64,000 nt of DNA from JAJFUV01 sp964384215 (GCA_964384215.1 CAYLLB010000003.1:62001-126000); one strand, 5' to 3'; counted from the first letter of the stretch, positions 17,594 to 26,665 are shown. Made by a program: numbers and translations. Notes: a model not told the origin generated them from the sequence alone.

Positions 17594-17770
17594 CCATTCT
17601 TATGATGCAAGGAACGCTCAAAGCGGTGTGGCAACTTGAACCGACAATCAAAAGCACCTTCGATTACTACAGGTATAGCCCTATCACCAAGTTTGGCGAT
17701 CGTACGGGATGTTTCAAACCGGAAGCCCTGCTAGACTTTTGCGAGTTCATCGACAACCACGAAAACGGCA

Positions 17771-18469
17771 ATGAGATTTGAATACTCTATGATCACTCTG
17801 GTTCGCACTATTACACTCGTCATGCCGCTGGCTTTGTCCAGCATCTACGCACAAGGAACGGACTATGCGAAAGCCATCGCCTATGGCACGTCCTTCAAAT
17901 CGAGGCTGCAATATCTGAATAAGGGACTGAAGGACCAAAGGGTTCAACTCGCTTCGGCATGGGCCAAGGACGGCATGAGCAAGTACGTCACATTCTTTAC
18001 CGACTACGAAGCCGTTGCCGCCGCCGCTGCTCAGGCTCACCAAGAAATGCGAGAGTTCACCACTGAGGACGCCAAGAAGTTGCCGCTGACGGGGTTGATC
18101 TTCGCCCATGTGGAGGTTCACGCAAGAGGCATGCTTCCTACCAGGAAACTCTCGAAGCGATACGTACAGAATGCCGCACATCTAGTGCTCGAAGTCGACG
18201 GGAAGGTCATTCAGCCGATAAGCAAGGAACTCACAAGAGTTTCTGACGCCTCCGTGATCGTTCCGGTTGGGTTCTACACCTATTGGCAGTCGAACAATTT
18301 CAGCATTTTGACAGGTGGTCCGTTGGGTGTAGAGGGAGCAAAGGCTGAGATGGAGTTTGCCTACTCGGTGGACCCGTCTATTAAGGCGAAAAAGGGCAAA
18401 GTCATCCTGATCGACGCTGAAGGCAACAAGCACCAAGACGACGTGGACTTCAGCAAGGTTTTTCGGTAG
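17771..18469 (+). CDS. secreted hypothetical protein
   Basis: A protein of 232 residues (226 if the second ATG at 17789 is used), with a signal peptide ending near SSIYAQ. The mature part has an alanine-rich helix (YEAVAAAAAQAHQEMREF), then beta-rich sequence up to a DDVDFSKVF end. I do not recognise a characterised family. It stands alone in the gene-poor, lower-GC interval between transposase debris and mntP, with no visible partner and no strong ribosome-binding site at either ATG. The intact length and export signal argue that it is functional; it may have arrived with the mobile elements. Confidence 0.6.
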   Translation: MRFEYSMITLVRTITLVMPLALSSIYAQGTDYAKAIAYGTSFKSRLQYLNKGLKDQRVQLASAWAKDGMSKYVTFFTDYEAVAAAAAQAHQEMREFTTEDAKKLPLTGLIFAHVEVHARGMLPTRKLSKRYVQNAAHLVLEVDGKVIQPISKELTRVSDASVIVPVGFYTYWQSNNFSILTGGPLGVEGAKAEMEFAYSVDPSIKAKKGKVILIDAEGNKHQDDVDFSKVFR

Positions 18470-19030
18470 AACTTTGGTTGTCCCAACTGTGGAGAAACGT
18501 CAGACAGCAACCGCATCATGAAAAGACCATTTGTTCCACTCACCGTCGTTAGCTAAAGTTTGATCAAGCCCACCGTGAAATGGGCCCAGATCAGCACCAT
18601 CTGTTGATGTCCACGCAATAGACTGCCCATCGGTCACCATCACGACGGTGTATCAAGAGAAACGCCATGCCAGAGACTTGCTGCTGACCGAGACGGCTTG
18701 GTCTGAGATCCTCGCATCCAGCGCAACAGATATCACTAATTCATCCGGTCTGACGATGAGTTGCGCCAAGGCTCGACTGTCGTAACACAACTGAACGCGC
18801 TTCGACGTCCTGCGGCTAACCGTGCTGGGGCTAGCCCCTCGTGGATCGTAGATATTGCACAGGCCGCTTTTAGCATCGACGGCTTGGCTATTGGATCTCC
18901 TCCCACGTGACGTGATGCGCCTCCACTTCCTCGCCCCAGCGGTCTTCCGCCGCGCTGTGAGATACTACAGCTTTGTAGTGCAAAGGATCATGAATAGGGG
19001 CCAGAGCATGCGGGAAGCCGCCGGCGCGAC
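18470..19030. other. 561-bp interval without an assignable gene
   Basis: No complete gene is seen. Leftward readings look partly protein-like in two places. About 18509-18780 is one frame interrupted by a TGA. About 18888-19020 ends with EDRWGEEVEAHHVTWEEIQ before a TAG and has the G/C third positions of real genes. These may be remains of one or two genes cut when mntP or the debris arrived. A dyad lies at 18964-18979. Confidence 0.4.
18964..18979. promoter_or_regulatory. ACTACA-N4-TGTAGT dyad upstream of mntP
   Basis: A perfect 6-bp inverted repeat ACTACA / TGTAGT with spacer GCTT lies 51 bp before the mntP start. Its arms resemble BlaI/MecI-type operator half-sites (TACTACA/TGTAGTA), a repressor family common in Acidobacteriota. 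The 4-base spacer is not one I can vouch for, and the site overlaps a possible gene remnant, so this is tentative. Confidence 0.35.
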
Positions 19031-19597
19031 ATGGGTTGGATAAGTCTCCTGGCGCTGGCCTGCGCACTCGCCATGGATGCGTTCGCCGTGGCCATCGTGA
19101 CCGGGTTGACGCTCAACCCCTTGACGCCACGTCAAGTCTTCCGGCTGGCTTTCCATTTCGGGCTGTTTCAGGCCCTGATGCCGACGCTCGGCTGGTTTGC
19201 CGGCACCATCGTCCAAAAATACATCTCGACGCTCGACCACTGGATTGCTTTTGGGCTCCTGGCATTTGTCGGCGGCAGGATGATTTGGGGAGCCCTTCAC
19301 GACCAGGAAGGCGGGCGGCGTACATTGATCGACCCGACGACCGGCTGGTCCCTGGTGGTGCTCTCGGTGGCGACCAGCATCGACGCTTTGGCCGTCGGCC
19401 TCTCGCTGGCCTTTCTCGGCTCGACGATCTTCGTTCCCGCTCTCGTGATCGGGATCGTGGCGGCTTCCTTCACCTCGGTTGGAATGCTAATCGGAAGACG
19501 GGTCGGCTCGATCTGGGGTGAACGAGTGACGGTTCTCGGGGGCCTGATCCTAATCGGCATAGGGATCAAGATCGTGATCGAGCACCTGTCAGCCTAA
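19031..19597 (+). CDS. mntP: manganese efflux pump MntP
   Basis: A 188-residue inner-membrane protein of the MntP (YebN) family, which exports Mn(II). It has six hydrophobic helices arranged as two related halves, each with the signature acidic motif: MDAFAVA (about 15-21) and SIDALAVG (about 117-124). The length equals that of the Escherichia coli protein. It is transcribed alone, with a tRNA-Asp gene on the opposite strand downstream. I looked for the yybP-ykoY manganese riboswitch upstream and did not see its conserved parts; the dyad at 18964-18979 is the only regulatory-looking element. Confidence 0.92.
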   Translation: MGWISLLALACALAMDAFAVAIVTGLTLNPLTPRQVFRLAFHFGLFQALMPTLGWFAGTIVQKYISTLDHWIAFGLLAFVGGRMIWGALHDQEGGRRTLIDPTTGWSLVVLSVATSIDALAVGLSLAFLGSTIFVPALVIGIVAASFTSVGMLIGRRVGSIWGERVTVLGGLILIGIGIKIVIEHLSA

Positions 19598-19673
19598 CTG
19601 CTCTCCGGAACTTGCGCAGACGCTCACCTGCTTCACCGCTGGTGATCGTGTCCCGTAATGTTCTTGAAAGGAG

Positions 19674-19751
<78 letters not shown>

Positions 19752-19912
19752 GCGTGCACAGCGTCGGTAGTTTCATCCTACCATGCCCGCCCGCCCGGCA
19801 CAAATCGCCGTCACCCGGATCGAGATCATCTGTGCCCCGCTTCGTCTAAACCTGAAGTAGCGGGAACTACCCTTCGTCCCCCTGCGTAGTTCAGTTATTG
19901 GAGAAGCGCATT

Positions 19913-21133
19913 ATGGCTGGTAACGGGAAGAACGGGAAAAACGGACGGAGACGGCGCCGCTGGATTTGGGCTATTGTCATGCTGGTCGTCGTTTGTGGCG
20001 CGTTCTTCGGCATCAAGGCCGCCTTCAAACCTAACCATCAGATCGACCCATCGAAACTCGCCAAGATCGAGCGCGGCGACATCGCCCGCAGCGTCGTGGC
20101 CACCGGCAAGATCCAGCCGCGGTCCAAAGTGGAGGTCAAGTCCAAGGCCAGCGGCATTGTCAAGAAGTTGATGGTAGACTACGGCGAATTCGTGCGCCAA
20201 GGGCAGGTGCTGGCCGAGCTTGACAAGGAAGAGCTGCAGGCCCAGGTGCGGGAGGCCAAGGCCATCCTGCTGGCGGCGCAGGCCGCCGAGGAATCCAGCC
20301 TGGCCACTTTCGAGCGCAACAAGGTGGAGGCTGAAGGCCCCGATCTGCCGTTCCTGAAAATGGCCATGGACCGCGCGCGGAAGCTTCACAGCGACGGCCT
20401 GATCGCCAAATCCCTGCTCGAAGACGCCGAGAAAGCCTACCAGCTCGCCCTGAACAAGCAGATGGCCGCCATGCGCAACCTGGCCGTGGCGCGCGCCGAC
20501 ATGACGCGGGCCAAAGCCCAGGTGGCGCAGGCGCGCGCGGCCCTGGAGCGCGCCGAGGAGAACCTGGGCTATTCGACGATCGTGAGCCCCATGGATGGCC
20601 TGGTGCTCTCGCGCAACGTTGAGGTCGGCGACGCGGTGAGCTCCATCCTGGTGCTCGGCTCGCAGGCTACGCTGGTGATGACGCTGGGCGACGTGGGCGA
20701 CGTTTACGTGCTCGGCAAGGTTGACCAAGCCGATATCGGCCGCGTTTACATGGGCCAGCGCGCGCGCATCGTGGTGGAGAGCTTCAAGGACCGCAAGTTT
20801 GACGGGCAGGTCACCAAGATCTCCCCGCTTGGGGTCGAAAAGGACAATGTCACCACGTTCGAAGTGCGCGTGTCCATCCGCAATCCCGGCGGCGAATTGA
20901 AAGCCAACATGAGCGCAAACGCCGAGATCATTATGGAAGAAAAGCACAACGTGCTGCTAGCGCCCGAGGCCGCCATCCTTTACGACAAGGACCGCAAACC
21001 GTCTATTGAAATCCCCGCGCCGGAAACCAAGACCGGCCGCAGCAAGGTGCCGGTTCAGATCGGCATATCCAACGGAGTGAAGACGGAGCTGGTCGCGGGG
21101 CTGAAAGAAGGACAGCAGGTGGTGCTCCAATAG
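19913..21133 (+). CDS. MacA-like periplasmic adaptor subunit
   Basis: A 406-residue HlyD/MacA-family protein. After a basic Gly/Lys/Arg-rich N-terminus, one transmembrane helix (about 19-37) anchors it to the inner membrane. The lipoyl half-motif VVATGKIQPRSKVEVKSKASG follows, then a helical hairpin (about 105-225), the second lipoyl half (YSTIVSPMDGLVLSRNVEVGD) and barrel domains. ATG 19913 was chosen because GGAG lies 9 nt upstream; an in-frame TTG 15 bp earlier is less likely. The next two genes encode MacB-type permeases, so it links them to an outer-membrane exit. No ATPase gene is present in the operon. Confidence 0.9.
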   Translation: MAGNGKNGKNGRRRRRWIWAIVMLVVVCGAFFGIKAAFKPNHQIDPSKLAKIERGDIARSVVATGKIQPRSKVEVKSKASGIVKKLMVDYGEFVRQGQVLAELDKEELQAQVREAKAILLAAQAAEESSLATFERNKVEAEGPDLPFLKMAMDRARKLHSDGLIAKSLLEDAEKAYQLALNKQMAAMRNLAVARADMTRAKAQVAQARAALERAEENLGYSTIVSPMDGLVLSRNVEVGDAVSSILVLGSQATLVMTLGDVGDVYVLGKVDQADIGRVYMGQRARIVVESFKDRKFDGQVTKISPLGVEKDNVTTFEVRVSIRNPGGELKANMSANAEIIMEEKHNVLLAPEAAILYDKDRKPSIEIPAPETKTGRSKVPVQIGISNGVKTELVAGLKEGQQVVLQ

Positions 21134-21158
21134 CCGCCCGAAGTCGAGCGGTGATGCC

Positions 21159-22418
21159 ATGAACGTGCGGGATCTGTTCACCGGCACGGTACGCGCCCTG
21201 TGGGCGAACAAGATTCGCACGCTGCTCACCATGTTCGGCATCGCCTGGGGCATCGTCTCCATCACCCTGATGGTGGCGGCGGGCCAAGGGCTTCGTGTGG
21301 GGCAGGAGAAGCAGTGGGAACAGTTCGCCAAGAACGTCATGATCGTGTTCAGCGGTCAGACCAGCATGCAGGCTGGAGGGCAGCGCGCCGGGCGGCGGCT
21401 GCAGTGGCCGGACACCGACCACATCTTCGTGGCGAAGGAGGCCACCGCCTGCCAGTACGTTCTGCCCGAATTCGGCCGGGGCGGAATTCCCATTCGCAGC
21501 GCATACAACAGCGGCATGATGCTGATCACCGGTTCGCACCCGCCGTTCGCGGATATCCGGACCATCCCGGTGGCCGAAGGCCGCTTCTACAATTGGGAAG
21601 ACTGCGCCGCGGGCCGCCGTGTCGCCTTCTTGGGTAGCGACACCAAGAAGCAGTTCTACGGCGCGCGTCCGGCGGTGGGCGAAACGCTTTCGATCGGCGG
21701 CTATCCGTACGCCATTATCGGCGTGATGAAGGCCAAGGATCAGGACTCGAGTTACGACGGCCGCGACGTCACCAAGGTCTTCGTCCCCTTCGAGGCCATC
21801 GCGCGCGACTTCCCCGAGCCGCCGCCCACCATCCCGCACGCCATCGACCAGTTCCTGGTGACGCCGCGCTCGCTCGAACAACACGAAGAGTGCAAGTGGC
21901 AGGTGCGCCGCGCGCTGGCCCGCGCACACGATTTCGACCCGCGCGACAAGGACGCGGCCTTCATTTGGGACACAGTGGAGGAATCCAAAGCTTTCCGCCG
22001 CATGACCAACGGGATGAAATACTTCCTGGGCGCGGTGGGCGTGGTGATGCTGCTGTTGGGCGGCACCGGCGTGATGAACGTGATGCTGGTGGCGGTGCGG
22101 GAGCGCACGCTCGAAATCGGCGTGCGCAAGGCGGTGGGCGCCACCGCCGGGTCGATCCTCCGGCAGTTCTTCCTGGAAACCCTGATCGTTGTCCTCCTGA
22201 GTGGCGGTGTGGGGCTCGGGTTCGCGTTCGGCGTTTGCGCGCTGATCAACCTGGTTCCCATGCCGCCGCATTTTGCCGGAATGGTAGCCAGCTGGCAAAG
22301 CGCGCTGCTTTCGTTCGGCCTGCTGGGCATGGTGGCGGTGCTGAGCGCTCTCTACCCGGGCAACCGGGCCGCGCGGGTTGATCCGATCGAGGCGCTGCGG
22401 TACGAAGCGGGAGGATAG
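21159..22418 (+). CDS. MacB/FtsX-type ABC transporter permease
   Basis: A 419-residue permease with one N-terminal helix (about 17-40), a large periplasmic MacB-PCD-like domain (about 50-280) and three C-terminal helices forming the FtsX domain. The conserved RERTLEIGVRKAVGA follows the second helix, and the protein ends DPIEALRYE, typical of the family. Unlike MacB of Escherichia coli, it has no fused ATP-binding domain. It begins 25 bp after the adaptor gene and ends 6 bp before the second permease. An ATPase must come from elsewhere, or the pair works as a mechanotransmission device without local ATPase; the first is more likely. Confidence 0.9.
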   Translation: MNVRDLFTGTVRALWANKIRTLLTMFGIAWGIVSITLMVAAGQGLRVGQEKQWEQFAKNVMIVFSGQTSMQAGGQRAGRRLQWPDTDHIFVAKEATACQYVLPEFGRGGIPIRSAYNSGMMLITGSHPPFADIRTIPVAEGRFYNWEDCAAGRRVAFLGSDTKKQFYGARPAVGETLSIGGYPYAIIGVMKAKDQDSSYDGRDVTKVFVPFEAIARDFPEPPPTIPHAIDQFLVTPRSLEQHEECKWQVRRALARAHDFDPRDKDAAFIWDTVEESKAFRRMTNGMKYFLGAVGVVMLLLGGTGVMNVMLVAVRERTLEIGVRKAVGATAGSILRQFFLETLIVVLLSGGVGLGFAFGVCALINLVPMPPHFAGMVASWQSALLSFGLLGMVAVLSALYPGNRAARVDPIEALRYEAGG

Positions 22419-22424
22419 CCGGCC

Positions 22425-23678
22425 ATGCTGTGCGAGATCCTTGTCCAGGCCTGGATCGCGCTGCGGCGCAATCCCACCCGCAGCCTGCTCACAATGACGG
22501 GCATCGTCTGGGGCATCATCACGGTGACCATGCTGGTGGCTTACGGCACCGGCTTCCGCTACGTCCTGATACGCGCCTTCGAGGTGTTCGGGAAAAGCGT
22601 TGTGGTGTGCTGGCCGGGGCAGACCAGCGAACAGGTGGGCGGCGAGCGCGCCGGCAAGCGCGTTCGTTTGCAGCGCGAAGATCTCGAAGCCGTGCGTGGC
22701 GAGGCCACACTGGTGAAGCAGGCCTGCCTGGAGACGTTCCGCCAGCAGAGCGTGCAGTACGGCGAACGCACCGCCATGCGCCCGGTGCGCGGGGTGTGCG
22801 CCGAATACGGCGAGATGCGGAGCGAAGTGCCGAGCGACGGCCGCTGGATTTCGCCCGAGGATGTCTTGGAACGCCGCCGGGTGGTCTTTCTGGGCGCGCT
22901 GAGCCGGCAGCGCCTGTTCAGCGGGCGGCCCGCCGTCGGCGAAACGCTTCTGATCGGCGGCCTGCGCTTCACCGTCATCGGGTCGATGGATCGCAAGTTC
23001 CAACTGAGCAATTACTTCTGGAGCGACGACGAGTCCATGTTCATACCCTTCACAACCGCTGGCGACCTGTGGAACACGCAGTTCGCCAATGTGCTGCTGT
23101 TCACCACCGTGAACCTGCGGTTCGAGTAAAAGGCCATGGCCCAGGTGCGCGCGGCCGTGGCCAAGCGGCAGCGCTTCTCGCCTACCGACAAGCGCGCCAT
23201 CACGATGTACGGCCGCGAGGAGTTCCGCCCAATCCTCGACGGCCTGACCATCGGCATGCAAGTGCTGATGCTGTTCATCGGGTGCCTGACGCTGGGTATC
23301 GGCGGGGTGGGCGTCATGAACATCATGCTGGTCTCGGTGGACGAGCGCGTGCGTGAGATCGGCCTGCGGCGGGCGTTGGGAGCGCGGCGCAGCCACATAC
23401 GCGCCCAGTTCCTGAGCGAGGCCCTGCTGATCACGCTGGTGGGCGGGTTGATCGGCATCGCGCTTTCCTATGGACTGGCGGCCCTCATCGGTCCCATTCC
23501 CATGCTGGGCCCGTTGTACGAAGACGATTCCGGCATGGGCGACATACACCTGACAGTTTCGGCTGCCACGCTGGCGTTGTCGACCGGAGCGCTGGTGCTG
23601 GTGGGCGTATTGAGCGGCCTGATGCCCGCCGTTCGCGCCTCGCGCCTGGACCCCGCCGACGCGCTGCGGTATGAATAA
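22425..23678 (+). pseudogene. second MacB/FtsX-type permease interrupted by an in-frame TAA
   Basis: This encodes a full-length paralog of the preceding permease in one reading frame except for TAA at 23127-23129. The first part (22425-23129, 234 residues) has the N-terminal helix and periplasmic domain. The second (23136-23678, 180 residues, own ATG two codons after the stop) has the end of the periplasmic domain and the FtsX core with VDERVREIGLRRALGA and DPADALRYE. No frameshift is needed: a single codon separates two otherwise continuous halves. It could be a recent nonsense mutation, a sequencing error, or two chains made by reinitiation. Third positions remain G/C-rich on both sides, so decay is recent at most. 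Confidence 0.82.
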
Positions 23679-23684
23679 GAGAGC

Positions 23685-24482
23685 ATGAAGCAGGAGAGTG
23701 AACGGACCTTCGAGCGCGCCACGCTGGGACGCACGGGGCGCGCGGTCCTGCGCCTGGGCCTGGCGGCAAGCTACGGCGTGCCCACCGCGGCGGTCGAGAA
23801 GGCTATCGGCGCAGGCGTCAACTATCTCTACTGGGGCAGCAGGCGGACGGACGCTTTCGCCCAGGCGCTGCGCAACCAGCGCGGACGCCGCGACGAGTTT
23901 GTTCTGGTGCTGCAGTCGTACTCGCGCATGGCATCGCTCATTCCCTGGAGCGTCGAAGGTGCGCTCCGCAAGCTGGATTACGATCACGCCGATGTGCTGT
24001 TGTTGGGTATGTGGAACAAGATGCCGGCTCCGCGGATTGTCGACGTCTGCCGCAAACTGAAGGAGCGCGGCCTGGTCCGGCATCTCGCTTTTTCGACGCA
24101 CAACCGGCCGCTCATCCCGCGCGCTGCCGCCGGTTCGGATTTCGATCTCTTCCATGTGCGCTACAACGCCACGCACACCGGCGCCGAGCGCGACGTCTTC
24201 CCACACCTGGCAGCCGAAGGCCGTCCCGGCATAGTGAGCTACACGGCGACGGATTGGAAACGGTTGCTCGGGCACCGGCGCATTCCGAAGAGTGAGCGCG
24301 TACCCACGGCGGGCGATTGCTACCGCTTCGTGTTGTCGAACCCGGCGGTGGATGTAGTGATGTGCGGCCCCTCGACCGGCGCACAGATGGACCACGCGCT
24401 GGAAGCGTTCCGCAAAGGCCCGCTCGACGAGGAAGAGATGGCCTGGATGCGCCGCGTGGGCAAGGCGATCTACGGCAAATAA
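23685..24482 (+). CDS. aldo/keto reductase fold protein lacking the catalytic tetrad
   Basis: A 265-residue protein with the AKR pattern: ERATLGRTGRAVLRLGLA at the start, then repeated barrel units and a C-terminal VDVVMCGPSTGAQ segment that would bind the cofactor phosphate. The four usual catalytic residues do not fit. The Asp of the N-x-x-D-T-A motif is Y49 (GVNYLYWG), the Tyr that follows is absent, the Lys position is Q77 (LVLQSYS), and the His of LLH is G108 (VLLLGMW). It may be a pseudoenzyme, a regulator, or a member of a divergent subfamily with other chemistry. It starts 6 bp after the split permease and is probably the last gene of the efflux operon. Confidence 0.75.
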   Translation: MKQESERTFERATLGRTGRAVLRLGLAASYGVPTAAVEKAIGAGVNYLYWGSRRTDAFAQALRNQRGRRDEFVLVLQSYSRMASLIPWSVEGALRKLDYDHADVLLLGMWNKMPAPRIVDVCRKLKERGLVRHLAFSTHNRPLIPRAAAGSDFDLFHVRYNATHTGAERDVFPHLAAEGRPGIVSYTATDWKRLLGHRRIPKSERVPTAGDCYRFVLSNPAVDVVMCGPSTGAQMDHALEAFRKGPLDEEEMAWMRRVGKAIYGK

Positions 24483-24743
24483 GCCGTCCGAAGTGGCGCC
24501 GCTCAATCAGGTGACCATCAGCATCGCTTTGATCATTCCCGTTGTCCTCCATGGGGATAAGCGATCGGTCTCAGGTTGCTCATAGAACAAACCCCGCTAC
24601 TACGCATTGCCTCCGCAACGAGTCTTCGCTACCCTGGTTACTTGCTGGATATTGTTCGCTAACATCGGCCTTTGCGGCGGGCTCGTTCCCGCGAGCCCAA
24701 GGCGGTGTTGTGTACCCATGCAGTTACTGGAGCGAACAATTCC

Positions 24744-25808
24744 ATGTTTCTTGAACGTCTCGGCGCCGATCAGAGTGTCTATGGCGCCTTCTCTTCATAC
24801 GCCCAGCAGCAGATGGTGCTGGCCCGCGTAGCTATCGCGCAGCGCGATATTTACTATCTCTATACGGAAGACGGCCCCGCCCACGCGGAGCCATCCGGGA
24901 GGCTTTACTACCGTACGTCTGGCCACTCCTCTCTCCCGGTGACCGGCGACTGGGTTGCCGCGCGCATCGTTGGTCCCGAACAGGCTTTGGTGGAAGCCGT
25001 CCTACCGCGGCGGACCTGCCTTTCGCGGCGCGCGGCGGGCACTCGTGATGAGGAACAACCGCTGGCAGCCAACGTGGACGTGGTCTTCCTGGTTTGCGGG
25101 CTCGACGGCGATTTCAACCTTCGTAGGCTGGAACGGTATTTGGCGCTAGTGGCCACAAGCGGCGCTTCGCCCGTGGTCGTACTGAACAAAGCCGATCTGT
25201 GTGCCGATCTTGCAGGCCGAATTGTAGAAACTACGGCCGTAGCTCGCAGTGCCCCGGTTGTTGCGGCAAGCACACTTGATCCGCACGGACTCGACGCCCT
25301 CCGCCGGTTCCTCACACCCGGAGCGACGGTGGCGCTGCTCGGGTCTTCCGGCGTCGGCAAATCCACCATTGCCAACCGCCTGCTTGGCGAGGAGCGTTTT
25401 CGGACCGCTGAGGTGCGAATGTGGGATTCCCGCGGACGCCACACCACCGTGCGAAGGGAACTCACTCCGCTGCCGCTCACAGGCGCGCTCATCGATACGC
25501 CCGGAATGCGTGAACTGCAACTGTGGTCTGGAACGGAGAGCGTCGATGCCGTGTTTGACGAGATTACCGCCATCGCCGAAGGTTGCCGGTTCCGCGATTG
25601 TACCCACTCCGGCGAGCCGGGATGCGCCGTGGCCGCGGCGCTGGAGGGCGGGCAGGTGGACGCGAACCGCTGGGCGAGTTTCCAAAAGTTGCGCGCGGAG
25701 GCGGAGTGGCACGAGGCCATGGCGGATCCACTCGCGGCCCTGGAACGGAAGCGGAAGTGGAAAGCCATTCACAAGCAGGCGCGTGCCATCAGTAAGGCGC
25801 GCCGCTGA
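24744..25808 (+). CDS. rsgA: ribosome small subunit-dependent GTPase A
   Basis: A 354-residue circularly permuted GTPase that helps late 30S maturation. An N-terminal OB-fold (about 25-110) precedes the permuted motifs: G4 NKAD (148-151), G1 GSSGVGKS (200-207), G2 with T234/T235 and G3 DTPG (251-254). The zinc site is C281, C286, H288, C294. The ATG at 24744 was chosen because it begins the family N-terminus; the frame is open 24 codons further up. The 261-bp upstream gap holds a hairpin (GGGCTCG/CGAGCCC, 24679-24698) inside a possible leader. It is a lone gene with no operon partner here. Confidence 0.92.
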   Translation: MFLERLGADQSVYGAFSSYAQQQMVLARVAIAQRDIYYLYTEDGPAHAEPSGRLYYRTSGHSSLPVTGDWVAARIVGPEQALVEAVLPRRTCLSRRAAGTRDEEQPLAANVDVVFLVCGLDGDFNLRRLERYLALVATSGASPVVVLNKADLCADLAGRIVETTAVARSAPVVAASTLDPHGLDALRRFLTPGATVALLGSSGVGKSTIANRLLGEERFRTAEVRMWDSRGRHTTVRRELTPLPLTGALIDTPGMRELQLWSGTESVDAVFDEITAIAEGCRFRDCTHSGEPGCAVAAALEGGQVDANRWASFQKLRAEAEWHEAMADPLAALERKRKWKAIHKQARAISKARR

Positions 25809-25895
25809 TTGGGTGGGGCTCAATTCGAAGGCTCGGTGTTCGCATGAAGGTCCGGCGCAGGACAGACTGATATCGCCGACTCGGCTCCGCCAGTG

Positions 25896-26489
25896 TCACG
25901 CCAACAGCCGGACTGGACCGAGAATCCCCGAAACTTCCTGCCCCTTCAATGTGAACGAGGTGGCGCTGTGGCCTTTCAGGTAAGGGCCCAGCGTGTTCAG
26001 CACCAGCACCTCGATTTCGTTCTCGCCTTCGCGGATCAGGCCGCCGGTGTCGAAACGATACGGGCGCCAGATGCGCACGCCTGCCGGGCGGCCGTTTACC
26101 CACGCCCCGGCCGAGCCCCGTACGCGGCCGAGGTCGAGCCAGCGGGTGCCGGCAGAGAGGCGGAGCTTACGGCGGTAGCGGATGCCGCCTGAATAATTGG
26201 CCAAGCCCTGGGCGCACCAGTCGCCGGGTTCGATTGTGCCCTGGCCTACCTCATAAGTGACCGGGCCGTCGAGCAGGGCGCCGGCGGTGTGGCCCGTCGA
26301 CGGCTGGACACGCAGTTCGCAGACACGGTTGCGGGCGGCGGGGTCGGGAAGCTCCACACGCTCGCCTGTGATGGGTAACTCGCGGCCGTTCACCGCCAGA
26401 CTGGCGCGGCCGGAGGCAAGGATAGGGGCCAGCGTGGCGCTGGCAAACTGGCGGCGAGCCGGGCGGAAGGGAGTCTTATGACCGGCCAT
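25896..26489 (-). pseudogene. C-terminal fragment of a large glycoside hydrolase (GH106/GH2-like)
   Basis: 197 codons that read as the last part of a rhamnosidase-like or GH2-like enzyme: a galactose-binding beta-sandwich with YRRKLRLSAG, LGRVRGSAGAWVNG and GENEIEVLVLNTLG, ending EVSGILGPVRLL. Such domains sit at the C-terminus of proteins of 800 residues or more. Upstream of 26489 the frame is lost and a fragment of another gene lies on the other strand, so the catalytic part is missing. No signal peptide or ribosome-binding site supports an independent gene. It is most likely a truncated relic. Confidence 0.65.
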
Positions 26490-26527
26490 TTCCCATCATA
26501 CGGCGACGAGGCCCGGACTCCTGTCGC

Positions 26528-26665
26528 TTGGGGCGGATCGAAGGTTATCGCGGAATCGAGTTGCTCCGCCGGGATGGCGCGGACGAAGTGGAGTTCATCA
26601 CGATCAAGCGCTTCGACGCCCGGTCGCAACACTACGACCTGAGAACAGCCAGAGCCGCGCTCTAA
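26528..26665 (+). pseudogene. remnant of an antibiotic-biosynthesis-monooxygenase (ABM) domain protein
   Basis: One frame reads GYRGIELLRRDGADEVEFIT followed by IKRFD, the core strand pattern of small ABM-fold proteins (about 100 residues; GYRGxxLLRR ... DEVEF). It is open for 46 codons and ends at TAA 26663-26665. Both the beginning and the usual C-terminal helix are missing. It abuts the 5'-truncated glycosidase relic, so this spot looks like a deletion junction. Confidence 0.5.

Noticed and set aside
17584..17781. A 65-codon forward ORF before the secreted orphan protein
   Set aside because: It starts inside the zinc-ribbon remnant, has no ribosome-binding site, overlaps the next gene and matches no family. 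It may be a relic but cannot be supported.
18509..18780. A reverse-strand reading with a single TGA, ending in WNKWSFHDAVAV
   Set aside because: It looks somewhat protein-like, but has no start signals and no recognised family. Chance cannot be excluded in 270 bp of moderate GC.
18470..19030. Manganese (yybP-ykoY) riboswitch upstream of mntP
   Set aside because: The conserved core bases and paired elements of that riboswitch were not found in the spacer.
21003..24506. A 1167-codon open frame on the reverse strand
   Set aside because: It is antisense to four well-supported forward genes. Its product is rich in His, Arg, Gln and Ala, as expected from reversed high-GC codons, and shows no domain.
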